Shown here piece by piece: positions 24,380 to 31,659 of a DNA stretch of 36,630 nt. The DNA lies in the NCBI GenBank assembly GCA_003650125.1, contig QNFX01000022.1, positions 1-36,630 on the forward strand. Direction: 5' to 3'. This DNA comes from Campylobacterota bacterium (GTDB lineage: Bacteria; Bdellovibrionota; Bacteriovoracia; Bacteriovoracales; Bacteriovoracaceae). Positions within the stretch are counted from its first letter, which is position 1. The number at the start of each line of letters is the position of its first letter. The notes beneath the pieces are model-generated. The model saw nothing but the letters and a program-made list of their open reading frames with translations, did no database searches and was not told where the DNA came from. The position numbers were made by a program, and so were the translations under genes.

Positions 24380-26168
24380 AAATCTTAAAATGCCATATAA
24401 AAGTTGAACCCCCAATAACTGAGAGTCTGTTCATGTGTTCTAGCGGGTTAAGATTGGCCAGAGGATTGGTAAACATAGAATCAAGGACATTTCTCATAGA
24501 ACCGCCAAGGCCAAAGATCGTAATACCGTAAGAAGTGGCCATGGCCTGAATGTTGGTAAATCGTTTACCCTTGAGATTTCGTTGAACAAAACTTCTAACT
24601 CTTTTAGATCTTGTGGCAAGACTTGCAAAAGTGTCTTTGGGGATTTCTATCGCTCCATTAAGCGGTAGAGGATTGATGCTGAGTCCTCTTTTTCGGGGGG
24701 CCTGTCTAACTGTTTCTCTAGTATGTAGTTTTAAATTTAAAATTTCTCCATTGCCTAAATTAACGGCCAAATTGGCAGGTGAGCAATAGGGATTAAAGTT
24801 TTTAATGACCATATTCTTTGTCGTTGAAATAAAGCGTTTGGATTCATCTTTGCCTAAAGTTAGATGGGTCGAGTCTTTCTGTGTGTTTTTTAAAAAATTT
24901 CCACTTATTGATTTTTCCGTGGAATAAAACTTCCATTCTTCTTCCAACACCTCTTTTTCAAAGTATCCCGTAATATCACTTTCATTAACCCCTTCAACTC
25001 GTAAAAGTTTCTTGTGGTTTTTGCCTTTATAAATGGTGATTAGATCCGTAATCTTAGCATTTATCTTGGGTTGTTTTTGCCAACCATCAAGAGTTATAGC
25101 GCGAAAGTTAAAAAGCGGTTCATAAAAGGCCGGAATATTATCACCACCTTCTGAAGAACTCATATTATGATCATAGGTATATTTTAAAAGAAGATCATTT
25201 CCACCGGAAATATCAAAATCATAAGTCCTAGTATACATGTCACCATATTTATTAATTAAAAAGATAGTGGAACCTGAAGCAGAAAGATTAATCGCTTTAA
25301 AAGTACCTCTAACGGGAGTGCAAACTTCGTAGGAATAATCAGTGGGAAGCCAGGGATCTAGGTAGGTAATTCGTTGGCCATTTTTACTTAATACATAAAG
25401 GGTGGTGCATCCCACGCCAATTCCATGTTTGTTCCCCGCTTTATCAACATAAAAAGTTTCCTCACTGGGAGAAAAAAATGAGATCTCCCATGCTTTTCTT
25501 TTTGCAGGCAGAGACATTCCAGGGCCCAGCCAAAGTGGTGAACCCCAGCTGCTGCGCCAATCTGAGCTTTTTATTTCCGTTAATTTGGCGGCATCTTTTA
25601 TGGTGAAGATTTTTCCTTGCTGATCTATTGCCACAAAGTGTTCCGCATCGGTGCCAATTTCAACAGGTGTATTTAAATCTGTCGGGAGAGGAACTGCCTT
25701 CCAGATATTTTTGCCTTTTCTGTTCTTAAACCAAATCACTCCGCCTTTTAGCAGGAAATCATTTTTTGAATTAAAGTTTTTGACTCTAGTTCTAAATAAA
25801 ATCTTTTGAGGGAAAGCTTTTGTTGCTTTGTGATAATTATCGCTGCAACGAAATTTAATATTAACTGGAGCATTAGCAGAAGTACCGAGGAAAAAGGCCC
25901 CGAGTAAAGTAGAACGCTTAGGTTTCTTAGGACATTTTATATCTTCTGCAGTCAAAACCTTATAATATCCATTCTCTATGCATTGCTTTAGGGCCAAACC
26001 AAGTACTTCTCTTTTTACTTCACTACATTTTGATAGGGAAGAGTAGTGGTGCAGAGAGGTCGTATAAACTTTACTGCTCACCGAAGCCATAGTGCGTCTT
26101 TCTTCTCTTTGGGAGGCGCAAGAAGTGAGCAGAATTATAGAGACAATCACTAGGTTTTGTTTAATCAT
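24369..26168 (-). CDS. large lipoprotein of unknown function
   Basis: The N-terminus is a lipoprotein signal with lipobox LTSC, the lipidated residue being C17. The mature 580 or so residues are rich in beta-type sequence with repeated short strands such as FVAIDQQGKIFTIKD and IFLINKYGDMYTRTYD. This suggests a propeller or similar all-beta fold, though I cannot assign a family. A distinct C-terminal part (about 490-599) carries PLNGAIEIPKDTFASLATRS and a Gly-rich segment. Lipidation should place it on the outer membrane or periplasmic face. It is divergent from the DUF2804 lipoprotein gene, with 88 bases between them. Confidence 0.75.
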   Translation of the reverse strand: MIKQNLVIVSIILLTSCASQREERRTMASVSSKVYTTSLHHYSSLSKCSEVKREVLGLALKQCIENGYYKVLTAEDIKCPKKPKRSTLLGAFFLGTSANAPVNIKFRCSDNYHKATKAFPQKILFRTRVKNFNSKNDFLLKGGVIWFKNRKGKNIWKAVPLPTDLNTPVEIGTDAEHFVAIDQQGKIFTIKDAAKLTEIKSSDWRSSWGSPLWLGPGMSLPAKRKAWEISFFSPSEETFYVDKAGNKHGIGVGCTTLYVLSKNGQRITYLDPWLPTDYSYEVCTPVRGTFKAINLSASGSTIFLINKYGDMYTRTYDFDISGGNDLLLKYTYDHNMSSSEGGDNIPAFYEPLFNFRAITLDGWQKQPKINAKITDLITIYKGKNHKKLLRVEGVNESDITGYFEKEVLEEEWKFYSTEKSISGNFLKNTQKDSTHLTLGKDESKRFISTTKNMVIKNFNPYCSPANLAVNLGNGEILNLKLHTRETVRQAPRKRGLSINPLPLNGAIEIPKDTFASLATRSKRVRSFVQRNLKGKRFTNIQAMATSYGITIFGLGGSMRNVLDSMFTNPLANLNPLEHMNRLSVIGGSTFIWHFKISKR

Positions 26169-26256
26169 TTGCTACCTTAGTTAAAACAAAATTATTTATT
26201 GATATCGGAAAATAGAGATCGAATTTTTAGCGTTATTTATAAAAGGAATTTAAAGC

Positions 26257-27351
26257 ATGTCTAATAAACTTATTCTCATTTTCTTAATATTTTTGGCCTC
26301 TTGTAAGTTAGTGCCCGAGCCAGATTTAAGTCCTAGCAATCAAAGGCAAATTATCTACCCAGCACAGATTCCGGGGGTGGGATTAGATGTGCAAACTACT
26401 GGGTGGGCCAAATCTCCCATCTGGAAATATAGTCCTGAAAATATTCCTACAGAGTTTCTCAATCAAAAAAAAGAGTGGGAACACTATACGATTATTGGAA
26501 AAGATTATTCCATGACCTTAACTTTAATGAATGTCGGCTTTTTGGCCGCGGCCTTAGTTGATTTTTCTCACTACCGTGAAAAATTTGATGTTAGTAACGT
26601 CTTCTTTGAGACCCAATCTTTAAAAGATTTTGGCCTTCCTAACAATCCTTATGGTGAAACAATATGGAAGAAAGATGGAGACTTTATTAGTATTAGATAT
26701 GAACATGGAGAGAGGTTTATTGAGTTTTCTTTAAAAGACAAAATTGTGATGAAATCTTTTAAAGGGAAATTAAAGTTAACAGATCCCCTCGAGAGTATTG
26801 CCGTAGTGAGGCCTTTTAATCAACCCAAGCAATTTTTTTATGAAAATAAAGTTTTTGGTATGGCGGTAGAAGGAGAGCTGAAAATTAGAAATAAAACTTA
26901 CCTCTTTGAACCAGAGACTACTTCTGCTATTTTGGATTGGGGTCGTGGGGTGTGGCCACAACTTGGAAGTTGGTATTGGGGGTTTTTTAAAGGCGAGGTT
27001 GATGGAAAAGAAATAGCCATAAATATGAGCTATGGATATGGCAATGATAGTCGGGGAACGATAAATGCTCTTTTGGTAGATGGTAAAATTCAAAAGCTAG
27101 ATAAGATAATCGCCCGAGGCGATATTAAAAATCCCAAAGGGCCCATAAAAATATTTAGTAATGATGGGAGAGTGAATCTACATTTCAAACCCCTCTACCA
27201 CCAAAAAATAAATCTTGATATTTTAGTTTACTACGCAAAAATCGATAAACTTTATGGAACTTTTGAAGGCGAAATTATATTAGATGATGGAACCAAAGTA
27301 TATATCAAGGATTTCTACGGCTTTGCCGAAAATGTATTTTATAAATGGTAA
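26257..27351 (+). CDS. DUF2804 family lipoprotein
   Basis: A lipobox (LASC, C16) follows a short hydrophobic signal. The body matches the DUF2804 layout: TGWAKSPIWKY near the start, YTIIGKDYSMTLTLMNVGF, and the diagnostic DWGRGVWPQLGSWYWGFFKG and MSYGYGNDS motifs in the last third. These resemble the lipocalin-like fold of AttH-type and tocopherol-cyclase-like proteins, so binding of a lipid-like ligand is possible. The usual DUF2804 protein is not a lipoprotein, so export is a notable variation. AAAGGAA precedes the ATG. The stop overlaps the cmk start by 7 bases, linking it to the cmk-glycosyltransferase-kinase operon. Confidence 0.8.
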   Translation: MSNKLILIFLIFLASCKLVPEPDLSPSNQRQIIYPAQIPGVGLDVQTTGWAKSPIWKYSPENIPTEFLNQKKEWEHYTIIGKDYSMTLTLMNVGFLAAALVDFSHYREKFDVSNVFFETQSLKDFGLPNNPYGETIWKKDGDFISIRYEHGERFIEFSLKDKIVMKSFKGKLKLTDPLESIAVVRPFNQPKQFFYENKVFGMAVEGELKIRNKTYLFEPETTSAILDWGRGVWPQLGSWYWGFFKGEVDGKEIAINMSYGYGNDSRGTINALLVDGKIQKLDKIIARGDIKNPKGPIKIFSNDGRVNLHFKPLYHQKINLDILVYYAKIDKLYGTFEGEIILDDGTKVYIKDFYGFAENVFYKW

Positions 27352-28043
27352 ATATAGAAAAAGTAATAGCTATTGATGGGCCAAGTGGTAGTGGGAAATC
27401 CACCATCGCAAGATCCTTGGCGAAGAAATTAAATCTCTTATATGTAGATACCGGGGCCATGTATCGGGCCCTTGGTCTGGTCGGTTCTAAGCGAGGATTA
27501 GATCTGCAAAATGAAGAGGAAATGGAGCAGTTCATCTCTAAAGTCGAGCTGGTTTACGAAGGACAAACAGGGTCTTTGGTATTGATCGATGGAGAAAACT
27601 TAACCCATGAAATCCGCCAGCACCACGTTTCGGAGTTGGCCTCCAAAATTTCTAAAGACCCTCATGTTCGTAACTATCTCTTGGAAATTCAAAGAAAATT
27701 GGCCCAGGATAGGATTATCGTGATGGAAGGGCGAGATATCGGAACTGTGGTATTTCCCAAGGCCTTCTGTAAGATCTTCTTGACCGCTGGCCCTGAAATA
27801 AGAGCAAAACGGCGATTTGATGAGCTAAAGGCCAAAGGAGAGAAAGATATCTCTTTGCAAAAAATCTTGCAGGATGTAATAGAAAGAGACCATCGAGATC
27901 AGACTAGAGCTCTGGCCCCGTTAAAACCTGCTGAGGATGCCATTATTCTTGATACCAGTGAGATGAATTTGGAACAAGTATTGGATGACCTCAAGGACAT
28001 CGTCGAGGAAGCTTCGGAGAAAAAAACCGTAGAACTTTGCTAA
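27345..28043 (+). CDS. cmk: cytidylate kinase
   Basis: The 232-residue protein starts with IAIDGPSGSGKSTIA, the P-loop of CMP kinase, followed by LLYVDTGAMYRALGL. VVMEGRDIGTVVFP (written IVMEGRDIGTVVFP here) and the C-terminal RDHRDQTRALAPLKPAEDA lid motif are exact family hallmarks. It phosphorylates CMP and dCMP to the diphosphates. The start overlaps the DUF2804 stop by 7 bases. The stop overlaps the glycosyltransferase start by one base (TAATG), so these genes are cotranslated. Confidence 0.97.
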   Translation: MVNIEKVIAIDGPSGSGKSTIARSLAKKLNLLYVDTGAMYRALGLVGSKRGLDLQNEEEMEQFISKVELVYEGQTGSLVLIDGENLTHEIRQHHVSELASKISKDPHVRNYLLEIQRKLAQDRIIVMEGRDIGTVVFPKAFCKIFLTAGPEIRAKRRFDELKAKGEKDISLQKILQDVIERDHRDQTRALAPLKPAEDAIILDTSEMNLEQVLDDLKDIVEEASEKKTVELC

Positions 28044-29059
28044 TGAAAATAATTATTAATAGATCAGATGCCATAGGGGATACCCTCCTCACGACACCTA
28101 TGGCACAAAAGATTAAAGAATATTTTCCCCACGCTCATATTACTTTTATCATCTCTCCAAGAATTGGTGATCTATTAAAAAATCATCCATATATTGACGA
28201 CACTTGGGTGTTAAACGATGAAATAAATCTCTATCAAAAATTTAAAGAATATCGCCCCACTCATTATTTTTATGTGGGAGGGTCTTATAAACCAGGATTG
28301 CTAGCGCTTATAACAGGTGTTCCTTTTAGAGGGGGACTAAAATCCCGCTGGCCTTCTTTTTTACTACTAAACCATGGGGTGAGACAAAAGAGATCAAAAG
28401 TTGAAATGCATGAAGTGGAATACAATCTTGAACTACTATCTCCCCTGGGAATTCCCAAAGGGCCTGTGGATCGAAAAAAATATCGTCCTGTGCTTAAACT
28501 TACAGAGGATGAAATAGAAAATGCTCTGATAAAAATGGGACTTAAAGATAAAAAATATATTGTTGTTCACCCGGGAATGTCCGGACATACCCTTAACTGG
28601 CCTTCAGATAAATATGCCAGGTTGATTGAGCAGATTGATGAGACTTATCCAGGGAAATTTACTTTTGTAGTTTCTTTCACTCCCACTGATGGGCCTTATT
28701 TGAAGGGGCTAAAAGATTGTGCTCTTGATCTTCTTTTCTTAGATGGAGCAAAGCTAGGCCTTAGAAATTATATGGGTATTTTGAAAAATGCCTCTATTTT
28801 TATCGGGCCAAGCACCGGACCAACACACATGGCCAATGCTCTTGGAGTGAAGCTTGTAGGTATTTATTCACCCATTAAGGTCCAATCTGCTTTGCGATGG
28901 GCGCCATATGATGTAGATGAAACTATGACTCGAGTTGCTACTCCAAACGTAACCTGTGGGGAAACCATTAAATGCGCCAGAGAAGCTTGTCCATATTTTG
29001 AATGTATGGAGAAAATTGAAGTCAAAGAAATGGTAAACCATGTTAAAGAACTATTATGA
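28043..29059 (+). CDS. glycosyltransferase family 9 (heptosyltransferase-like)
   Basis: The N-terminal INRSDAIGDTLLTTPM is the GT9 acceptor-side motif. The C-terminal nucleotide-sugar half has VVHPGMSGHTLNWPSDKYARL and GPSTGPTHMANALGVKLVGIYSP. GT9 enzymes transfer L,D-heptose from ADP-heptose to lipopolysaccharide inner core. The next gene is a heptose-phosphate kinase, which strongly supports an LPS role. I start at ATG 28043 (TAATG overlap) rather than an in-frame TTG six bases upstream. Which core position it modifies cannot be told. The C-terminus has a Cys cluster (TCGETIKCAREACPYFEC). Confidence 0.9.
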   Translation: MKIIINRSDAIGDTLLTTPMAQKIKEYFPHAHITFIISPRIGDLLKNHPYIDDTWVLNDEINLYQKFKEYRPTHYFYVGGSYKPGLLALITGVPFRGGLKSRWPSFLLLNHGVRQKRSKVEMHEVEYNLELLSPLGIPKGPVDRKKYRPVLKLTEDEIENALIKMGLKDKKYIVVHPGMSGHTLNWPSDKYARLIEQIDETYPGKFTFVVSFTPTDGPYLKGLKDCALDLLFLDGAKLGLRNYMGILKNASIFIGPSTGPTHMANALGVKLVGIYSPIKVQSALRWAPYDVDETMTRVATPNVTCGETIKCAREACPYFECMEKIEVKEMVNHVKELL

Positions 29060-30087
29060 ATTTTATTTCTCAAGAGCGATTTGAACATTTAGTAAAAAAG
29101 TTTAAAAGCTTAGAATCTCTTATGGTCCTTGGTGATCTAGGAATTGATAAATATACCTGCGGAGAAGTGACCCGAATCTCTCCGGAGGCCCCGGTACCAG
29201 TTCTACAAGTTACGGAAGAAAAATATAAATTAGGACTCTCTGCCAATATTTCCAATAATCTTAATTCTCTCGATATTAAATCAACCCTTTGTGGTGTGGT
29301 TGGTGAAGATAAATATGCTGATCTTTTAGAAAAATTAATGGAAGATCGCGGTCTAAATACATGGGGAATGGTTAGGGCCTTATCGCGAAAAACTACCTTT
29401 AAAGAGAGAGTTACTGCTGGTGTTCAGCAAATCTGTCGTATCGATTATGAAACAGTTTCCACTCTAGATGCTAAATTAGAAGACAAACTAATAGAGAGAT
29501 TTACCGACCTACTAGATGGGCAAAAGGCCATCATCATAGAAGATTACTGCAAAGGAACTCTTACTGAAAAAGTGATTCGAAAGGCCATTGAGGATTTTAA
29601 AAGTAAAGGTAAAATCGTTGCGGTAGATCCAGGACTAAATACTCCCCCAAGATTTTATAAAGGGGCATCACTTTTAAAACCAAATCTCAAAGAGGCCAAA
29701 GCAATGGTTCAAGCGATGGGATTTTCCTCTCAAGACTTAAGCTCCGTGGCCAAAATTTTAGTTGAAGAGTTAGAACTTGATATGCTTGTTATTACTCTAG
29801 GACCTGAAGGAATGGCCTTAGTTGATAATATAAACCGCCCTGGTGAGCTAATAAAAATACCAACCGTTGCCTCTAGCGTTTTTGATGTTTCTGGTGCCGG
29901 AGATACAGCTATCGCCTTATTAACAGCAACTCTTCTGGCCGGTGGAACCTTGGAAGAGGCAGCTTGGATATCTAACTGCGGTTCAGGAGTTGTAGTAGGA
30001 AAAATAGGAACTGCTACAGTTACTCTTAATGAGCTTAGAGATTATTACCTGAAAATTTCTAAGGGCCATCATATCCTCCAGTCTTAA
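29056..30087 (+). CDS. hldA: D-glycero-beta-D-manno-heptose-7-phosphate kinase (RfaE domain I type)
   Basis: A PfkB-family kinase of 343 residues. RISPEAPVPVLQV (40-52) is specific for the RfaE/HldE kinase domain, KPNLKEA at about 208-214 fits, and DVSGAGDT (277-284) supplies catalytic D283. It would make heptose 1,7-bisphosphate for ADP-heptose. Bifunctional HldE carries a C-terminal nucleotidyltransferase, absent here, so a separate HldC-type enzyme must lie elsewhere. The first PfkB signature is altered: the usual GGAAN is LGLSAN at 59-64. It overlaps the GT9 gene by 4 bp (ATGA). Confidence 0.88.
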   Translation: MNFISQERFEHLVKKFKSLESLMVLGDLGIDKYTCGEVTRISPEAPVPVLQVTEEKYKLGLSANISNNLNSLDIKSTLCGVVGEDKYADLLEKLMEDRGLNTWGMVRALSRKTTFKERVTAGVQQICRIDYETVSTLDAKLEDKLIERFTDLLDGQKAIIIEDYCKGTLTEKVIRKAIEDFKSKGKIVAVDPGLNTPPRFYKGASLLKPNLKEAKAMVQAMGFSSQDLSSVAKILVEELELDMLVITLGPEGMALVDNINRPGELIKIPTVASSVFDVSGAGDTAIALLTATLLAGGTLEEAAWISNCGSGVVVGKIGTATVTLNELRDYYLKISKGHHILQS

Positions 30088-30110
30088 ATCAACTACTTGT
30101 ATATTACCTG

Positions 30111-30139
30111 TTGAATTCTATCAAGCATAGCGTTATAAT
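30111..30139 (+). promoter_or_regulatory. strong sigma-70-type promoter for the ncRNA
   Basis: TTGAAT (30111-30116), a 17-base spacer and a perfect TATAAT (30134-30139) predict transcription from about 30146. It lies between hldA and a 600-bp non-coding tract, with no gene immediately downstream. Confidence 0.75.
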
Positions 30140-30145
30140 AAAACT

Positions 30146-30738
30146 ACGCAGTCATCTCAACTGACCCCACCGCTTTCGCGGACGAGGATAGGATCAGGAT
30201 GGCGGCGAAAAACCCGTGGAAAAAGGTGACTCCGGCCGAAAGGTGGAGAAACAAAGTTTCGCTCTAAGGGCACGAGGTGTCTATGAGTTTGGGATTGCCC
30301 ATAAGGGTAAAAGGACCATCTCTAGGGGACAAATATTTTGCCCCGAAAATGATCGGGTCGTCGGGCACGGCGGTTAGTTTATGGCGAGTGTCTAGGCGAG
30401 GGATGGAATCTTTAGGAGGATATGCCGTTGGGAAAGTAATTTCCTACATTCACGAACATTAGATAATTTTTTCCAGGGAAGCTATGAACGTTTGCCTACG
30501 GGACTAAATTTAACAGGAGGATTGTTGAATTAACTAGGCAAAGATTGTGGCCCTTAAACGCCAAAAAGGAAGTCACGACGAGGTTTTAGAATTCGGAAAA
30601 AAGTCTAGGATTCCTATTAAATAGGTCATTGATTGTGCCTTTATGCTTTTGGCACATCGTTGTGAAAACTTGTAACTCCCTTTGGAGCTTTACATTTCAT
30701 ATCCGCCGAAAGGTCTCCTTGGCCCCTCGGCGTTTTTT
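30146..30738 (+). ncRNA. large structured non-coding RNA, class not recognised
   Basis: The 650-bp gap after hldA has no convincing gene but has a promoter, many hairpins and a terminator. Visible helices: CCGC/GCGG at 30170-30181; a GAAA-capped stem at 30230-30248; GGGCA/TGCCC at 30268-30300; GGGG-CAAA/TTTG-CCCC at 30325-30344; ACGGC/GCCGT at 30367-30428; a GTAA-capped GGAAA/TTTCC at 30431-30444; an 8-bp TTTGCCTA/TAGGCAAA stem (30491-30498 with 30535-30542) enclosing a 9-bp stem with a GGAGGAT loop (30507-30531); CCTAT/ATAGG at 30613-30625; TGTGCC/GGCACA at 30634-30656; CTCC/GGAG at 30676-30687. Twenty GGA triplets and six AGGAT words are present. It lacks the conserved motifs of RNase P RNA, tmRNA, SRP RNA and c-di-GMP-I riboswitches. 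Confidence 0.7.
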
Positions 30739-30740
30739 TT
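30704..30740 (+). terminator. strong intrinsic terminator of the ncRNA
   Basis: CGCCGA (30704-30709) pairs with TCGGCG (30727-30732), with possible inner pairing, followed directly by eight T. On the opposite strand no T-run follows the stem, so it acts for plus-strand transcription. Its T-run overlaps the stop codon of the convergent gene at 30739. Confidence 0.85.
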
Positions 30741-31659
30741 ACCTAAAATACTTGTAGTGATCAATAACATACAGGTCTGATTCTTCTCTTTGAATCGCCG
30801 AAGTAATGCCAGAGTTTCTTCGATTTCTACCCACCCCATATTTAAAACCAGGGCCTGACTTGTATTCATCACAAGCGATGCAGACATTGAGGTTTCCCTC
30901 TTCATCTAAATTTGATCTATCCATAGAATCTCTAAGCAAATTTAAAAGACCATAAAACTTAATACAGGTTTTTCCGCAATGTCTCCTCGTCTGTTCACTA
31001 CTATAGGCCCACATTTCAGCGCAGTTATTGCTAAAACCAATAATTTTTTTATAACATTTTTTTACTTTATTTAGATTTAAACCCCTAGAGCAACTTTTAG
31101 CAGGAGTGGTGAGATCCGGTTTGGCCAAATAGACGGCCAGGTCTTTTAGAGAGGAACAGGTTCCGCAGTGAGAGCGATGAGTGATCATATAACCTGCATC
31201 TTGTGCTTCACTCTCACTATCAAAGGATTTTAAGAGATATTTTTCTTGCTTGTTATCTACAAAGCGAACCCCACAAACCCCTTTATTTTTTTTTGTCAAA
31301 AAGTCGACTACTGGCTCTTGCCCAAAATAGCGAATTATTTTTCTTCTCTTATCAATGGAATAATTTTGAGGGTTTTCAGGTATGGAATATTTTAAATTGG
31401 TGTAGGGATATCCATAATTCTCCTTAAAGCGTGGCAGGTAGGGATTAGCAGTGGTAAAGTTCCTTTGTTTATCCATTCCTTTTCGGCCTTCAAGATTTAA
31501 ATCCTCATAGATTCCTTTTAAGTTAAGTGCTCTGGCACTTAAAAGCTTTTTTACAAGAGTTCTTTTTTCTTTCGACATCTTAATTTCATTTAGGGGAACA
31601 TTACCAATCATTTGAGCACTGGCACTAGTAACAAAAAATAAAAGTAGTAAGAATTTCAT
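30739..31659 (-). CDS. secreted ten-cysteine protein, paralog B of a tandem pair
   Basis: After a signal peptide (1-15) the mature protein has exactly ten cysteines: C129, C165, C168, C190, C202, C213, C228, C232, C260, C263. They align one for one with the neighbour at 31660. The core reads THRSHCGTCSSLKDLAVYL, then AKPDLTTPAKSC, FSNNCAEMWAYSSEQT, and a C-terminal CIACDEYKSGPGFKYG and RRNSGITSAIQ. Even cysteine number and export suggest disulfides; two CxxC pairs could also bind metal. I do not know the family, although I have a faint memory of similar HCGxCS...DLAVY sequences in eukaryotic algae and protists. It abuts the paralog with no gap, and its stop lies in the T-run of the ncRNA terminator. 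Confidence 0.8.
   Translation of the reverse strand: MKFLLLLFFVTSASAQMIGNVPLNEIKMSKEKRTLVKKLLSARALNLKGIYEDLNLEGRKGMDKQRNFTTANPYLPRFKENYGYPYTNLKYSIPENPQNYSIDKRRKIIRYFGQEPVVDFLTKKNKGVCGVRFVDNKQEKYLLKSFDSESEAQDAGYMITHRSHCGTCSSLKDLAVYLAKPDLTTPAKSCSRGLNLNKVKKCYKKIIGFSNNCAEMWAYSSEQTRRHCGKTCIKFYGLLNLLRDSMDRSNLDEEGNLNVCIACDEYKSGPGFKYGVGRNRRNSGITSAIQREESDLYVIDHYKYFR

Noticed and set aside
30201-30300. c-di-GMP-I riboswitch in the 5' part of the RNA
   Set aside because: A GAAA-capped stem and a CTCCGG stretch looked similar, but the GGGACGCAAAGC core is missing.
30277-30462. 61-codon open frame inside the ncRNA region
   Set aside because: It starts with GTG without a ribosome-binding site, its product resembles no protein, and it lies across several RNA helices. 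It is most likely chance.
30146-30738. RNase P RNA, tmRNA or group I intron as the identity of the RNA
   Set aside because: No GAGGAAAGTCC or ACAGAA core of RNase P, no tRNA-like 3' end with CCA or tag frame of tmRNA, and no convincing R/S elements of a group I intron around GGACTAAAT.
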